Shown piece by piece: positions 18,190 through 26,724 of a DNA stretch of 64,000 nt. How positions within the stretch are numbered: position 1 is the first letter of the stretch; each line of letters begins with the position of its first letter. Below the pieces are notes generated by a model, which had not been told where the DNA came from, made no database searches, and saw only the letters and a list, made by a program, of their open reading frames with translations. This DNA comes from Pseudomonas chlororaphis subsp. aurantiaca (GTDB taxonomy: Bacteria; Pseudomonadota; Gammaproteobacteria; Pseudomonadales; Pseudomonadaceae), in the NCBI RefSeq assembly GCF_013466605.1, contig NZ_CP059162.1:5766001-5830000 (forward strand), in the 5' to 3' direction. The position numbers and the translations under genes were made by a program.

Positions 18190-18999
18190 ATGGGCAAGCC
18201 CGCCCCCAGTAAAGACTGGGTCCACCGCGCGCCTCCCACCCGGGGACTGGAGCGCATCGAGGCGTTTTTCGCCGGTCATGGCTACGACCTGCACCGCCAC
18301 GACACCTACGCCATCGGTCGCACGCTGTCGGGGGTGCAGAGCTTCCAGTACCGCGGCGGCTGGCGCCACAACCTGCCGGGCGGGACCATGGTCCTGCATC
18401 CGGATGAAGTCCACGACGGCGAGGCCGGCACCCAGGATGGCTTCCATTACCGCATGCTTTATATCGAGCCGGCGCTGATCCAGCAGATCCTCGGCGGCCA
18501 GCCGCTGCCCTTCATCAAGAACGGCCTGTCCACCGACCCACGCTTGTTCGCCGCCACCGACACCTTGCTGCGCAGCATGGAAAGCCCGCTGGACCCGCTG
18601 GAACAGGAAGACGCGCTGTTCGATCTGGCCCATGCGCTGAATGCCGTGTCGGGGGTTTCCCGGCCGGCGCAGCGCTTTGACTACCAGGCCGCGGAGCGCG
18701 CGCGGGAATACATGCACAGCGCCCTGGACCAGAACATCACCCTCGACGAACTGGCCACCCACAGCGGTCGCGACCGCTGGAGCCTGTCGCGGGACTTTCG
18801 CCTGCTGTTCGGCACCAGCCCCTATCGCTACCTGACCATGCGCCGCCTGGACCTGGTCAGGGCGCTGTTGCTGCAAGGCCAGTCGCTGGTCAGCGCGGCG
18901 CTGCTGGCCGGCTTCACCGACCAGAGCCACATGACCCGGCAATTCAGCAAGACCTACGGCCTGCCGCCGGCCCGCTGGCTGAAAATGCACGGCCGCTGA
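18190..18999 (+). CDS. AraC-family transcriptional regulator
   Basis: A 269-residue regulator. The N-terminal half is a cupin-like AraC-binding domain (HRHDTYAIGRTLSGVQSFQY, PGGTMVLHPDEVHDGEA). The C-terminal half carries two helix-turn-helix units: ITLDELATHSGRDRWSLSRD with FRLLFGTSPYRYLTMRRLD, then SLVSAALLAGFTDQSHMTRQ with FSKTYGLPPARW. It sits 88 bases upstream of a cupin gene on the same strand, a plausible target. An exporter of the LysE type often lies near such AraC proteins in pseudomonads, and one is present 1.4 kb upstream, but no link is shown. Confidence 0.9.
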   Translation: MGKPAPSKDWVHRAPPTRGLERIEAFFAGHGYDLHRHDTYAIGRTLSGVQSFQYRGGWRHNLPGGTMVLHPDEVHDGEAGTQDGFHYRMLYIEPALIQQILGGQPLPFIKNGLSTDPRLFAATDTLLRSMESPLDPLEQEDALFDLAHALNAVSGVSRPAQRFDYQAAERAREYMHSALDQNITLDELATHSGRDRWSLSRDFRLLFGTSPYRYLTMRRLDLVRALLLQGQSLVSAALLAGFTDQSHMTRQFSKTYGLPPARWLKMHGR

Positions 19000-19087
19000 A
19001 CGCCGCCCGGCACGCACAATCGTACAAGAACCGCCGCGCCGCGCTGATTACCGTAGAGGCCCGATCACCTCTTTACGGAGCCGCACC

Positions 19088-19477
19088 ATGAACCCGGCCA
19101 GCACTACGCCCATCCCCTACCAGAGCCTGAACTTCGCCTACAAACTCAGCCTGTTCGACGATCACTGGCAAGCCCGCGTCATCGCCGAAATGAACGACTA
19201 CCAGTTCAAGCTGGTGAAGCTGCAAGGGGACTTCATCTGGCACGACCACCCGCACACCGACGAGACCTTTATCGTCCTCGAAGGCCAGTTGCGCATCGAC
19301 TTTACCGACGGCCAGGTGACGATCAACCAGGGCGAGATGTTTGTCGTGCCCAAGGGCATGAAACACAAGCCGTACGCCGAGCAGGAGGTCAAGTTGCTGC
19401 TGATCGAACCCAAGGGCGTACGCAACACCGGCGAAGAAGGCGGCGAACGCACGGCGGCCAATGATGTGTGGATCTGA
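19088..19477 (+). CDS. Cupin-domain protein
   Basis: A 129-residue single-domain cupin. The metal-binding motif 1 reads WHDHPHTDETFIVLEGQLRI (His residues and Glu present), and motif 2 is GEMFVVPKGMKHKPYAEQEV. The likely role is a small metal-dependent enzyme or binding protein; the substrate is unknown. A cggag lies 8 bases before the ATG. It follows an AraC regulator and faces, tail to tail, an MFS exporter 36 bases away. Confidence 0.85.
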   Translation: MNPASTTPIPYQSLNFAYKLSLFDDHWQARVIAEMNDYQFKLVKLQGDFIWHDHPHTDETFIVLEGQLRIDFTDGQVTINQGEMFVVPKGMKHKPYAEQEVKLLLIEPKGVRNTGEEGGERTAANDVWI

Positions 19478-19513
19478 GTTGCCCCGGGGTTGAGCCTCTG
19501 TAGCCGCTGCCAC

Positions 19514-20923
19514 TCAGCCGCGCTCGGCGGTTGCCGCCAGGCCCTCGGAGCCTGCCGTCGGCACCCGCAAGCGCAAGGCTAGCAGCGCCCCCAGCAGGGC
19601 GAGCAAGGCGCTGGCGCCCACCGCCTGTTCGATGCCGGCCGCCTGCGAGCCATCCAGCCCGGCATTGGCCAGGGACACCAGCAGCGCCAGCCCCAGCGCC
19701 CCGCCGATCTGCTGGCTGGTGGAGGCCATGCCCGCCGCCACGCCCTGCTCGCCCGACGCAATGCCCTGGCCGGCCGAGACCCACATGGCGGTCCAGGTCA
19801 TGCCCTGACCGATGCTCAGCACCACGATGCCCGGCATCAGGCTCCAGAACCCCGCCCCGTCGGGCAGCGCCACATACACCCCACCAATGCCCAGCGCCCC
19901 CAGGAGCAGACCGCTGACCAGGGTCGCCCGCAGCCCGAAGCGCAGCAACGAACGTTCGGCCAGCCAGATGCCCACGGTGCACAGCAGCGTCGCCGGCAAA
20001 AACGCCACGCCGCTTTGCAGCACGCTGTAGCCGTAGACCTGCTGGAAATACAACGCGAGGAAGTAGTACTGCACACCGAAGCTGCTCATGAACAAGGCGG
20101 TAAGGAACATCGCCAGGCGCAACTCGCGATGGGCCAGCAGGCGCAACGGCATCAGCGGGTCGTGGCCACGCTGTTCGATCCAGGCGAACAGACCAAGCAG
20201 GAACAACGCCAGCGCGCCGCAACCCAGGGTCGCCGGTGCGCTCCAGCCCCATTCCGGGCCCTGGACAATGGCGAACACCAGCAGCGTGCCGCCCACCGTC
20301 ACGGTCAAGGCGCCGCTGAGGTCGAAACGCCGGCCACGCTCGCGCTGGCCATCAGCCGGAATCCAGCGCCGGGCCAACAGGGCACAGGCGCCAGCCAGGG
20401 GTACGTTGACCAGAAACACCGCTTCCCAGCCCCACCATTGGGTCAATACGCCCCCCAGCAGCGCGCCCAGGGCCAGGCCCGCCGCCGAAGCCGCGCTCCA
20501 CACCGCGAACGCCCGATTGCGCGCCGGCCCTTCGGGGTAATGGCTGTTGATCAGCGCCAGCGTCGCCGGGAACAGCATCGCCCCGCCGACACCCTGCACC
20601 GCCCGCGCCAGCACCAGCAGCAGCGCGCTGCCACCCAGGCCGCCGGCCAGCGAAGCCAGGGCGTACAGGCTTTGCCCGACGATGTAGAAACGGCGCTTGC
20701 CCAGCAGGTCGGCCGCCCGACCGCCCAGCAGCAGAAAGCCGCCGAAGGCCACACTGTAGGCGCTGACCACCCATTGCAGCTGTTGCGCGGAAAAACCCAG
20801 GTGGCTGCCGATCTCCGGCAAGGCAACGAAGACGATGGTCGCGTCCAGGGCGATGATCAACTGCGCGCTGGCCAGCAGGAGCAGCATCCAGCCGGACGGC
20901 CTGGCTGAAGAGGTGGCGGGCAT
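19514..20923 (-). CDS. MFS drug:H+ antiporter, DHA2 (14-TMS) family
   Basis: A 469-residue inner-membrane exporter of the EmrB/QacA family. The DHA2 signatures are visible: LIIALDATIVFVALPEIGSH in the first helix, GGRAADLLGKRRFYIVGQSL after helix 2, VGGAMLFPATLALI, and motif C-like SAASAAGLALGALLGGVLTQ. About 14 hydrophobic segments are present. A LysR regulator is transcribed divergently, 96 bases away, and probably controls it. The drug or metabolite exported cannot be told. Confidence 0.9.
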   Translation of the reverse strand: MPATSSARPSGWMLLLLASAQLIIALDATIVFVALPEIGSHLGFSAQQLQWVVSAYSVAFGGFLLLGGRAADLLGKRRFYIVGQSLYALASLAGGLGGSALLLVLARAVQGVGGAMLFPATLALINSHYPEGPARNRAFAVWSAASAAGLALGALLGGVLTQWWGWEAVFLVNVPLAGACALLARRWIPADGQRERGRRFDLSGALTVTVGGTLLVFAIVQGPEWGWSAPATLGCGALALFLLGLFAWIEQRGHDPLMPLRLLAHRELRLAMFLTALFMSSFGVQYYFLALYFQQVYGYSVLQSGVAFLPATLLCTVGIWLAERSLLRFGLRATLVSGLLLGALGIGGVYVALPDGAGFWSLMPGIVVLSIGQGMTWTAMWVSAGQGIASGEQGVAAGMASTSQQIGGALGLALLVSLANAGLDGSQAAGIEQAVGASALLALLGALLALRLRVPTAGSEGLAATAERG

Positions 20924-21019
20924 CGTGTCGAGTCCTTGTGTGAATGGAGGGCCCTCAGTTTCTTTGATGCTGATTAGATGATAAATACCGTCATTGCTCT
21001 TTCAGTGATGACTTTAATC

Positions 21020-21904
21020 ATGGATCTGAACGCCGTTCGTTTGCTGGTCCGGGTCGCCGAGACCCGCAGCTTCACCCGTGCCGCCGGCGATCTGCGGCTG
21101 ACCCAGTCCGGCCTGTCGCGGACCATTTCGCGCCTGGAGCAGCAACTGGGCGTGCGCCTGCTGCAACGCAACACCCGCAGCGTCAGCCTGACCCCGGACG
21201 GCCAGTTGCTGGTGGAGCGCGCCACACCGCTGCTGGCCGAACTGGCGCAGACCGAATGCCTGTTGCTGGACCGCCGCGACTCGCCCACCGGGCTGCTGAA
21301 GATCAGCACGCCGTCGCTGTTCGGGCGCAAGGTGGTGATGCCGCTGATCGGCCGCCTGACCGAGCAATACCCGGACCTGAGCATCGAGGCGGTGATGACC
21401 GATCGCCTGGTGGACATCGTCGACGAAGGCTTCGACGCCATCCTGCGCACCGGCGAGATCCAGGACCAGCGCCTGATCGCCCGGCCCCTGGCGCCGCTGC
21501 GCTGGGTCACCGTGGCCTCTCCGGCCTACCTGGCGCGCCATGGCACACCGCAGACAGTGGAAGAGTTACAGCAGCACAACTGCCTGACCGTGCGCAACCT
21601 GCGCAGCGGGCGCCTGGTGGACTGGCAGTTCATGCTCGATGGCAAGGTGCGCGATGTCAGCGTGCCCAGCCGGCTGATCTTCGATATCGGCGACGCGCTG
21701 GTGGACGGTGTCCTGGGTGGTTTCGGCATCGCCCAGCTGATGAACTTCGCCGTCGAGGACGCCCTCGCCGACGGCCGCCTGGTGCCGATCCTGCAGGCCT
21801 TTTCCGGACGCAGCCGGGCGCTGTCGCTGGTCTACCCGCCGTCGCGCCAGTACTCGCCCAAACTCAAGGTCTTCGCCGACGCCCTGAACACTGTCAGTTG
21901 GTAA
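21020..21904 (+). CDS. LysR-family transcriptional regulator
   Basis: A 294-residue LysR regulator. HTH at residues about 18-37 (SFTRAAGDLRLTQSGLSRTI), then the linker helix, and an effector domain starting LLKISTPSLFGRKVVMPLIG. The subgroup is CrgA-like (LVDIVDEGFDAILRTGEIQD). ATG 21020 is used, giving MDLNAVRLLVRVAE; two earlier ATGs, at 20978 and 21008, would add 14 or 4 residues. It is divergent from the DHA2 exporter, the likely target. Confidence 0.9.
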   Translation: MDLNAVRLLVRVAETRSFTRAAGDLRLTQSGLSRTISRLEQQLGVRLLQRNTRSVSLTPDGQLLVERATPLLAELAQTECLLLDRRDSPTGLLKISTPSLFGRKVVMPLIGRLTEQYPDLSIEAVMTDRLVDIVDEGFDAILRTGEIQDQRLIARPLAPLRWVTVASPAYLARHGTPQTVEELQQHNCLTVRNLRSGRLVDWQFMLDGKVRDVSVPSRLIFDIGDALVDGVLGGFGIAQLMNFAVEDALADGRLVPILQAFSGRSRALSLVYPPSRQYSPKLKVFADALNTVSW

Positions 21905-21911
21905 ACCACGG

Positions 21912-22814
21912 CTACAGGCGTACCCGCTCGGCGAGGAAATCGATAAAGGCCCTGACCCGGGATGGCAGATGCCCGCCCTGCCCCAGGTACACCGCGTGGA
22001 AACTTTCCGGCCGGCTGTCGTCAAACCTCTCCAACAGCGGCAGCAGTCGCCCCTGGGCCAGGTCGTCGGCAATGGTGAAAGTCGCCAGCTGGGCGATGCC
22101 GACCCCGTTCAGGGCCAGATGCCGCAGCGCTTCGCCATCGCTGGCCTGCACTCGACCGTTAGGCTGGATCAGCATGGGCGTGCCGTTTTCCATCAGGCGC
22201 CAGCCTTCCACTGCCCGCGCATAGTCGAAGCCGATCAGGTTGTGCTGCCCCAGTTGCGAAGGTGCCTGGGGAGTCCCGTGACGTGCCAGATAAGCAGGCG
22301 CCGCGACTATGATCGAACGGCTCTCGCCAAGTTTGCGCGCTACCAGCCGCGAGTTCTCCAGCGGCCCGGCGCGCACCGCGACATCGGTCAGCTCACCCAG
22401 CAGGTCGACCAGGGAATCGGTGTGCACGATATCCAGGGACACCGCCGGATAACGCCCGAGAAACTCCGCCACCAACGGTGCCAGCACATGCAGGCCGAAC
22501 GACGCGCTGGTGTTGACCCGAATCCGCCCCACCGGCTCGCGACCGTTGGTGGCCTCGCGCTCCACCTCGCGCACATCAGCCAGGACCCGCACGCAGTTGT
22601 CGTAGAACGCCCGGCCTTCCGGGGTCAGTTGCAACTGGCGGGTCGAGCGGTTGAGCAGGCGCACACCCAGCCGTGACTCCAGGCGGCCCAGCAGCTTGCT
22701 CACCGAGGACGGCGTGGTGCGCTTGAGCCGCGCGGCGGCGGACATGCCGCCGGACTCCACGACCCTGACGAAGGTTTCCATCTCGGCGAAGCGGTTGATA
22801 TCGCTGCCAGCCAT
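21912..22814 (-). CDS. LysR-family transcriptional regulator
   Basis: A 300-residue CrgA-like LysR protein. HTH region: GMSAAARLKRTTPSSVSKLL and GRLESRLGVRLLNRSTRQLQ. The effector domain starts GRIRVNTSASFGLHVLAPLV. It is divergent from the PRISE-like reductase gene (start 22912), 97 bases away, which is its most likely target. Its 3' end lies 7 bases from that of the previous LysR gene, so the two LysR genes are convergent. Confidence 0.9.
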   Translation of the reverse strand: MAGSDINRFAEMETFVRVVESGGMSAAARLKRTTPSSVSKLLGRLESRLGVRLLNRSTRQLQLTPEGRAFYDNCVRVLADVREVEREATNGREPVGRIRVNTSASFGLHVLAPLVAEFLGRYPAVSLDIVHTDSLVDLLGELTDVAVRAGPLENSRLVARKLGESRSIIVAAPAYLARHGTPQAPSQLGQHNLIGFDYARAVEGWRLMENGTPMLIQPNGRVQASDGEALRHLALNGVGIAQLATFTIADDLAQGRLLPLLERFDDSRPESFHAVYLGQGGHLPSRVRAFIDFLAERVRL

Positions 22815-22911
22815 ATGAATTCAACTCACAAATGATGTGCCAGACAGCCGTCTATTTCACGGCAAAAGCCAACTCTATGATGGTCCGCACACTCACTCAA
22901 GGACCTCTGGC

Positions 22912-23994
22912 ATGAACACTCCAACCTCCCCCGCGCGCCACTTGCTGGTGGTCGGCGGCTACGGCGTCACCGGCAGCGCCATCGTCGAACACATGGTTCG
23001 CCAACCCGACTGGCGACTGACCACCGCCGCACGCCGTAGCGCCCCCGCGCAACTGGCCGACGGCAGCCCGGCGCCGGCCCATGTCAGCGTCGACCTGCTG
23101 GACGCTGATGCGGTGAATCGTGCCTTCGGCGATCTGCGCGAGGTCACCGACCTGGTGTTCTGCGCCTACAGCGAACGGGAAACCATGGCCGCCACCGTGG
23201 CGCCCAACGTGACCATGCTCGAACACAGCCTGTTGGCCCTGAAACAGGCCGGGGCGAAGCTGCGGCATGTGGTGCTGATCGGTGGCGGCAAGTCTTACGG
23301 CGAGCACCTGGGCCACTACAAGACCCCGGCCAAGGAGAGCGACGGCCGGATGATGGGACCGATCTTCTATAACGATCAGGAGGACCTGCTGTGGCAGCGC
23401 GCCGAGCAGGACGGCTTCGGCTGGACCGTGCTGCGCCCGGACGGGGTGATGGGCACCAGCCTGGGCTCACCGATGAATATCCTCACCGGGGTGGCGGCCT
23501 TTGCCGCGATCAGCCAGGAGCTGGGCGTGCCCCTGCGTTTCCCCGGCAGCCTGCCGGCCTGGAACGCCCTGCATCAAAGCACCGATGCCCGACTGCTGGC
23601 ACAGGCGGTGCTCTGGGCGCTGAACGCCAGCAGCGCGCGCAATGAAGTCTTCAACATCACCAATGGCGACCACTTCCGCTGGCAGCATGTGTGGCCGGAG
23701 ATCGCCGGGTTCTTCGACCTGCCGGCCGCCGCACCGCAGCCGATGAACCTGGGAGTGCAGATGGCCGACAAGGCGCCGCTGTGGCAACGCATCGTGGCCA
23801 GACACGGCCTGCAACCGACGCCCTGGGAGCAGCTCGCCGCCTGGCCATTCGTCGACGGCTGGCTGAACACCGGCTACGACATGGTGCAGAGCACCATCAA
23901 GATCCGCCAGGCCGGTTTCCACGGCTGCATCGACACTCACCAGAGCATCCGCGAGCAACTGCAGAACCTGCGCGAGCGGCGGCTGATTCCCTGA
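22912..23994 (+). CDS. PRISE-like short-chain reductase (SDR75-type, NAD(P)-binding)
   Basis: A 360-residue extended-SDR protein. Near the N-terminus, LLVVGGYGVTGSAIVEHM is a Rossmann nucleotide-binding motif. The later segments FYNDQEDLLWQRAEQDGFGW with TVLRPDGVMG and FNITNGDHFRWQHVWPEIAG resemble the PRISE enzymes (progesterone 5-beta-reductase/iridoid-synthase-like), which reduce enone substrates. ATG 22912 is preferred, with aagga 11 bases upstream; the frame extends to 22837 without family sequence. It is divergent from a LysR regulator. The substrate is unknown. Confidence 0.8.
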   Translation: MNTPTSPARHLLVVGGYGVTGSAIVEHMVRQPDWRLTTAARRSAPAQLADGSPAPAHVSVDLLDADAVNRAFGDLREVTDLVFCAYSERETMAATVAPNVTMLEHSLLALKQAGAKLRHVVLIGGGKSYGEHLGHYKTPAKESDGRMMGPIFYNDQEDLLWQRAEQDGFGWTVLRPDGVMGTSLGSPMNILTGVAAFAAISQELGVPLRFPGSLPAWNALHQSTDARLLAQAVLWALNASSARNEVFNITNGDHFRWQHVWPEIAGFFDLPAAAPQPMNLGVQMADKAPLWQRIVARHGLQPTPWEQLAAWPFVDGWLNTGYDMVQSTIKIRQAGFHGCIDTHQSIREQLQNLRERRLIP

Positions 23995-24000
23995 GGCGGA

Positions 24001-24600
24001 TCATAGCGGCAGGGTCTTGCCGTCCACCGAGTCGCCAATCGTCAGGAAATGCCCGCCCGCCACATGGTGCAAGGTGCGCAAGGCATCGTGCCCGGTGAAA
24101 TGCCAGCGGCCCTCGCTGAACACCCGCTCATCGGCCTGGGCGGCGATGACTTCGGCGAGGAACAGGTCGTAGCGTTCATGGTTGTCCGGCTCCGGCAGCA
24201 GCCGGCATTCGAGCCAGGCTACGCAGCCATCGAGCAATGGCGCGTCGACCCGCTCGCCGGCGAAGGTCGGCAGGCCATACAGCACGAACTTGTCGCGGCC
24301 CTGGTCACGGCTCAGCTCCAGGCCCGAGGTGGAACCCACGGTCTGCACGATATCGACCTGGGCGGCGCACGGTACGTTGAGCACGAAGGTGCCGGCGGCT
24401 CCCAGCAACTGGCGGGTCCAGGTGGACTTGTCGAGCACCACGGCGACTTTCGGCGGTTCGAAATCCAGAGGCATGGCCCAGGCCGCGGCCATGATGTTGC
24501 GCTGGCCGCCATGGGTGGCGCTGACCAGCACGGTCGGCCCGTGGTTGAGCAGGCGATAGGCCTTGGCCAGGGAAACCGGGCGACGATGGGATGCGCTCAT
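24001..24600 (-). CDS. Flavin-reductase-like FMN-binding split-barrel protein
   Basis: A 199-residue protein of the flavin_reduct family. The core is TVLVSATHGGQRNIMAAAWA, AVVLDKSTWTRQLLGAAGTF with VLNVPCAAQ, and GCVAWLECRLLPEPDNHERY. Members reduce FMN or bind it in an oxidoreductase role. The ATG at 24600 has a weak ggag upstream; the longer open frame to 24723 runs into the promoter region. Its 3' end meets that of the PRISE-like gene 6 bases away. The divergent neighbour is an SDR gene. Confidence 0.85.
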   Translation of the reverse strand: MSASHRRPVSLAKAYRLLNHGPTVLVSATHGGQRNIMAAAWAMPLDFEPPKVAVVLDKSTWTRQLLGAAGTFVLNVPCAAQVDIVQTVGSTSGLELSRDQGRDKFVLYGLPTFAGERVDAPLLDGCVAWLECRLLPEPDNHERYDLFLAEVIAAQADERVFSEGRWHFTGHDALRTLHHVAGGHFLTIGDSVDGKTLPL

Positions 24601-24768
24601 AGGTAAGGCTCCGGGAGAAAAAGAGTCAATTGTAGCGACATCCTGGTGCTGGGCAGCCGTCGGGATTGGGCATTTTTCCTGGACAATCCATCCAGATTGA
24701 CCGGGCTTATCCCTGACTCGCAACTACTTAGACTGAGCCTTCACCCCACAGGTTGAAGGAGCTTTTCC

Positions 24769-25542
24769 ATGGCAGACCATTCTCTGAAAAACAAGGTCGC
24801 ATTGATCGCCGGCGGCGCGAAGAACCTGGGCGGCCTGATCGCCCGGGACCTGGCCGCCCATGGCGCGCAGGCCATCGCCGTGCATTACAAAAGCAGCGCC
24901 AGCAAGGCCGACGCCGACCAGACCGTGGCGGCGATCAAGAACCTGGGCGTCGACGCCCATGCCTGGCAGGCCGACCTGACCACCGCCGCGGCCGTGGAAC
25001 AACTCTTCAGCGACGCCAAGGCCCGCTTCGGCAGGATCGACATCGCCATCAACACCGTGGGCAAGGTCCTGAAAAAACCCATAGTCGAGATCAGCGAAGC
25101 CGAGTACGACGACATGTTCGCGGTCAACTCCAAGAGCGCGTTCTTCTTTATCAAGGAAGCCGGCAAACACCTGGAGGACCACGGCAAGCTGGTGACGCTG
25201 GTGACCTCGCTGCTTGGCGCCTACACGCCGTTCTATGCCGCCTACGGCGGGGCCAAGGCTCCGGTGGAGCACTTCACCCGCGCCGCCTCCAAGGAGTTCG
25301 GCGCCCGCGGTATCTCGGTGACCGCCGTGGGCCCGGGGCCGATGGACACACCGTTCTTCTACCCGGCCGAAGGCGCGGACGCCGTGGCTTACCACAAGAC
25401 CGCCGCGGCGCTGTCCGGCTTCAGCAAGACCGGCCTGACCGACATCGAGGACGTGGTGCCCTTCATCCGTCATCTGGTCACCGACGGCTGGTGGATCACC
25501 GGCCAGACCCTGCTGATCAACGGCGGCTACACCACCAAGTGA
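24769..25542 (+). CDS. Classical SDR-family oxidoreductase
   Basis: A 257-residue NAD(P)-dependent short-chain dehydrogenase/reductase. The nucleotide-binding motif is a variant: VALIAGGAKNLGGLIARDLA with GGAKNLGG in place of TGxxxGxG. The catalytic set is Ser in TSLLGAYTPFYAAYGGAK with Tyr and Lys (YxxxK, reading YGGAK), and the C-terminus is WWITGQTLLINGGYT. It probably reduces a small carbonyl compound. It is followed, across an inverted repeat, by a LysR gene in the same direction. Confidence 0.9.
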   Translation: MADHSLKNKVALIAGGAKNLGGLIARDLAAHGAQAIAVHYKSSASKADADQTVAAIKNLGVDAHAWQADLTTAAAVEQLFSDAKARFGRIDIAINTVGKVLKKPIVEISEAEYDDMFAVNSKSAFFFIKEAGKHLEDHGKLVTLVTSLLGAYTPFYAAYGGAKAPVEHFTRAASKEFGARGISVTAVGPGPMDTPFFYPAEGADAVAYHKTAAALSGFSKTGLTDIEDVVPFIRHLVTDGWWITGQTLLINGGYTTK

Positions 25543-25646
25543 GGCTCGGCCTTCTGATCGACGGTTGTCATCGACCCGAGTAATCCGCCAAGGGGCGAGG
25601 TAGATTGGCGTCTGGAAAAGATCGCCATCAGGTGCGACATGATTCC

Positions 25647-25716
25647 GTAGGAGCGAGACTTGCCCGCGATCAAGGTCTGTCTGATACAACGCTACGCGGG
25701 CAAGCCTCGCTCCTAC
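25647..25716. repeat. Inverted repeat, family B (gtaggagcgag...)
   Basis: gtaggagcgagacttgcccg... at the left is mirrored as ...cgggcaagcctcgctcctac at the right, 70 bases in all. Related copies are at 49982-50086, 54607-54677 and 60985-61066, all between genes. The long reading frame that enters the following LysR gene from base 25660 passes through this repeat and is not coding there. Confidence 0.8.
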
Positions 25717-25755
25717 AGAAAATGCGCACCGCAAGCTTCGGACCCCGCCCCATCC

Positions 25756-26673
25756 ATGGATAAGCTCGAGCAATACCGTGTGTTCATCCAGGTGGCCGAC
25801 ATGGGCAGTTTCATCAAGGCCGCGCATGCCCTGGAGCTGCCCCGGGCCACCGTCTCGGCAGCGGTGCAGCAACTGGAAACCGCCCTCGCCACGCGCCTGT
25901 TGCACCGCACCACGCGCCAGGTGCAACTGACCGCCGACGGCGCGGTCCTGCTGGAGCGTGCGCGCCTGTTGCTGAGCGATGCGGTGGAACTCGAGCAACT
26001 GTTTCACACCCGTCAGCTGGACGTTTATGGCCGGCTCAATGTCGACGTGCCCAGCCGGATCGCCCGGCGCCTGATCGCCCCCGCCCTGCCCGGGTTTTTC
26101 GCCAGCTACCCCAGCCTGAAACTGGCCCTGGGCTCCACCGACCGTTCCATCGATCTGGTGCAGGAGGGGGTGGATTGCGCGATCCGCGTCGGCGCCCTGC
26201 GCGACAGCAGCCTGATCGTTCGGCGCCTGGGCCACCTGGCCCTGATCAACTGCGCCAGCCCCGCATACCTGGCGGAGCACGGCCAGCCGCGAACCCCGGG
26301 CGACCTGGCCGACAGTCACTGGATGGTCGGCTACGGCTCCCCCAGCACGGGCCGCGAACAGCCCTGGGAATACCTGGCCGACGGTCACGAACTGGAACTG
26401 AACCTGCCCAGCCGAGTGATCGTCAACAACGCCGAAAACTACATCGCCTGCTGCCGGGCCGGGCTGGGGCTGATCCAGATCCCGCGCTTCGACGTGCAGT
26501 ACCTGCTCGACAGCGGCGAACTGGTGGAAGTCCTGCCCGGTTTTCGCCCCGCGTCCATGGCGATCTCCGCGCTCTATCCCAATCGCAACCATCGCTCGCG
26601 CCGGCTGAACGCCTTTATCGAATGGTTCGAAACCCTGGTCGCGCCCCATCTCGAAAACGACAGGCAGGGCTGA
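25756..26673 (+). CDS. LysR-family transcriptional regulator
   Basis: A 305-residue LysR regulator: HTH SFIKAAHALELPRATVSAAV, then QQLETALATRLLHRTTRQVQ, and an effector domain starting GRLNVDVPSRIARRLIAPAL. ATG 25756 gives MDKLEQYRVFIQVAD, the usual LysR start. No strong ribosome-binding site precedes it. Its nearest plausible target is the SDR gene upstream on the same strand, 213 bases away; divergent arrangement is lacking, so the target is uncertain. Confidence 0.9.
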   Translation: MDKLEQYRVFIQVADMGSFIKAAHALELPRATVSAAVQQLETALATRLLHRTTRQVQLTADGAVLLERARLLLSDAVELEQLFHTRQLDVYGRLNVDVPSRIARRLIAPALPGFFASYPSLKLALGSTDRSIDLVQEGVDCAIRVGALRDSSLIVRRLGHLALINCASPAYLAEHGQPRTPGDLADSHWMVGYGSPSTGREQPWEYLADGHELELNLPSRVIVNNAENYIACCRAGLGLIQIPRFDVQYLLDSGELVEVLPGFRPASMAISALYPNRNHRSRRLNAFIEWFETLVAPHLENDRQG

Positions 26674-26724
26674 CAACTGCCCCGCCCGGTCATGACGCCC
26701 ACGCCGGCCTAGGCCGCCTGGAGA

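Noticed and set aside
25660..25755. Extended start for the LysR gene at 25756
   Set aside because: The extra 32 codons translate the family B inverted repeat (QRYAGKPRSYRK), a known cause of false extensions.
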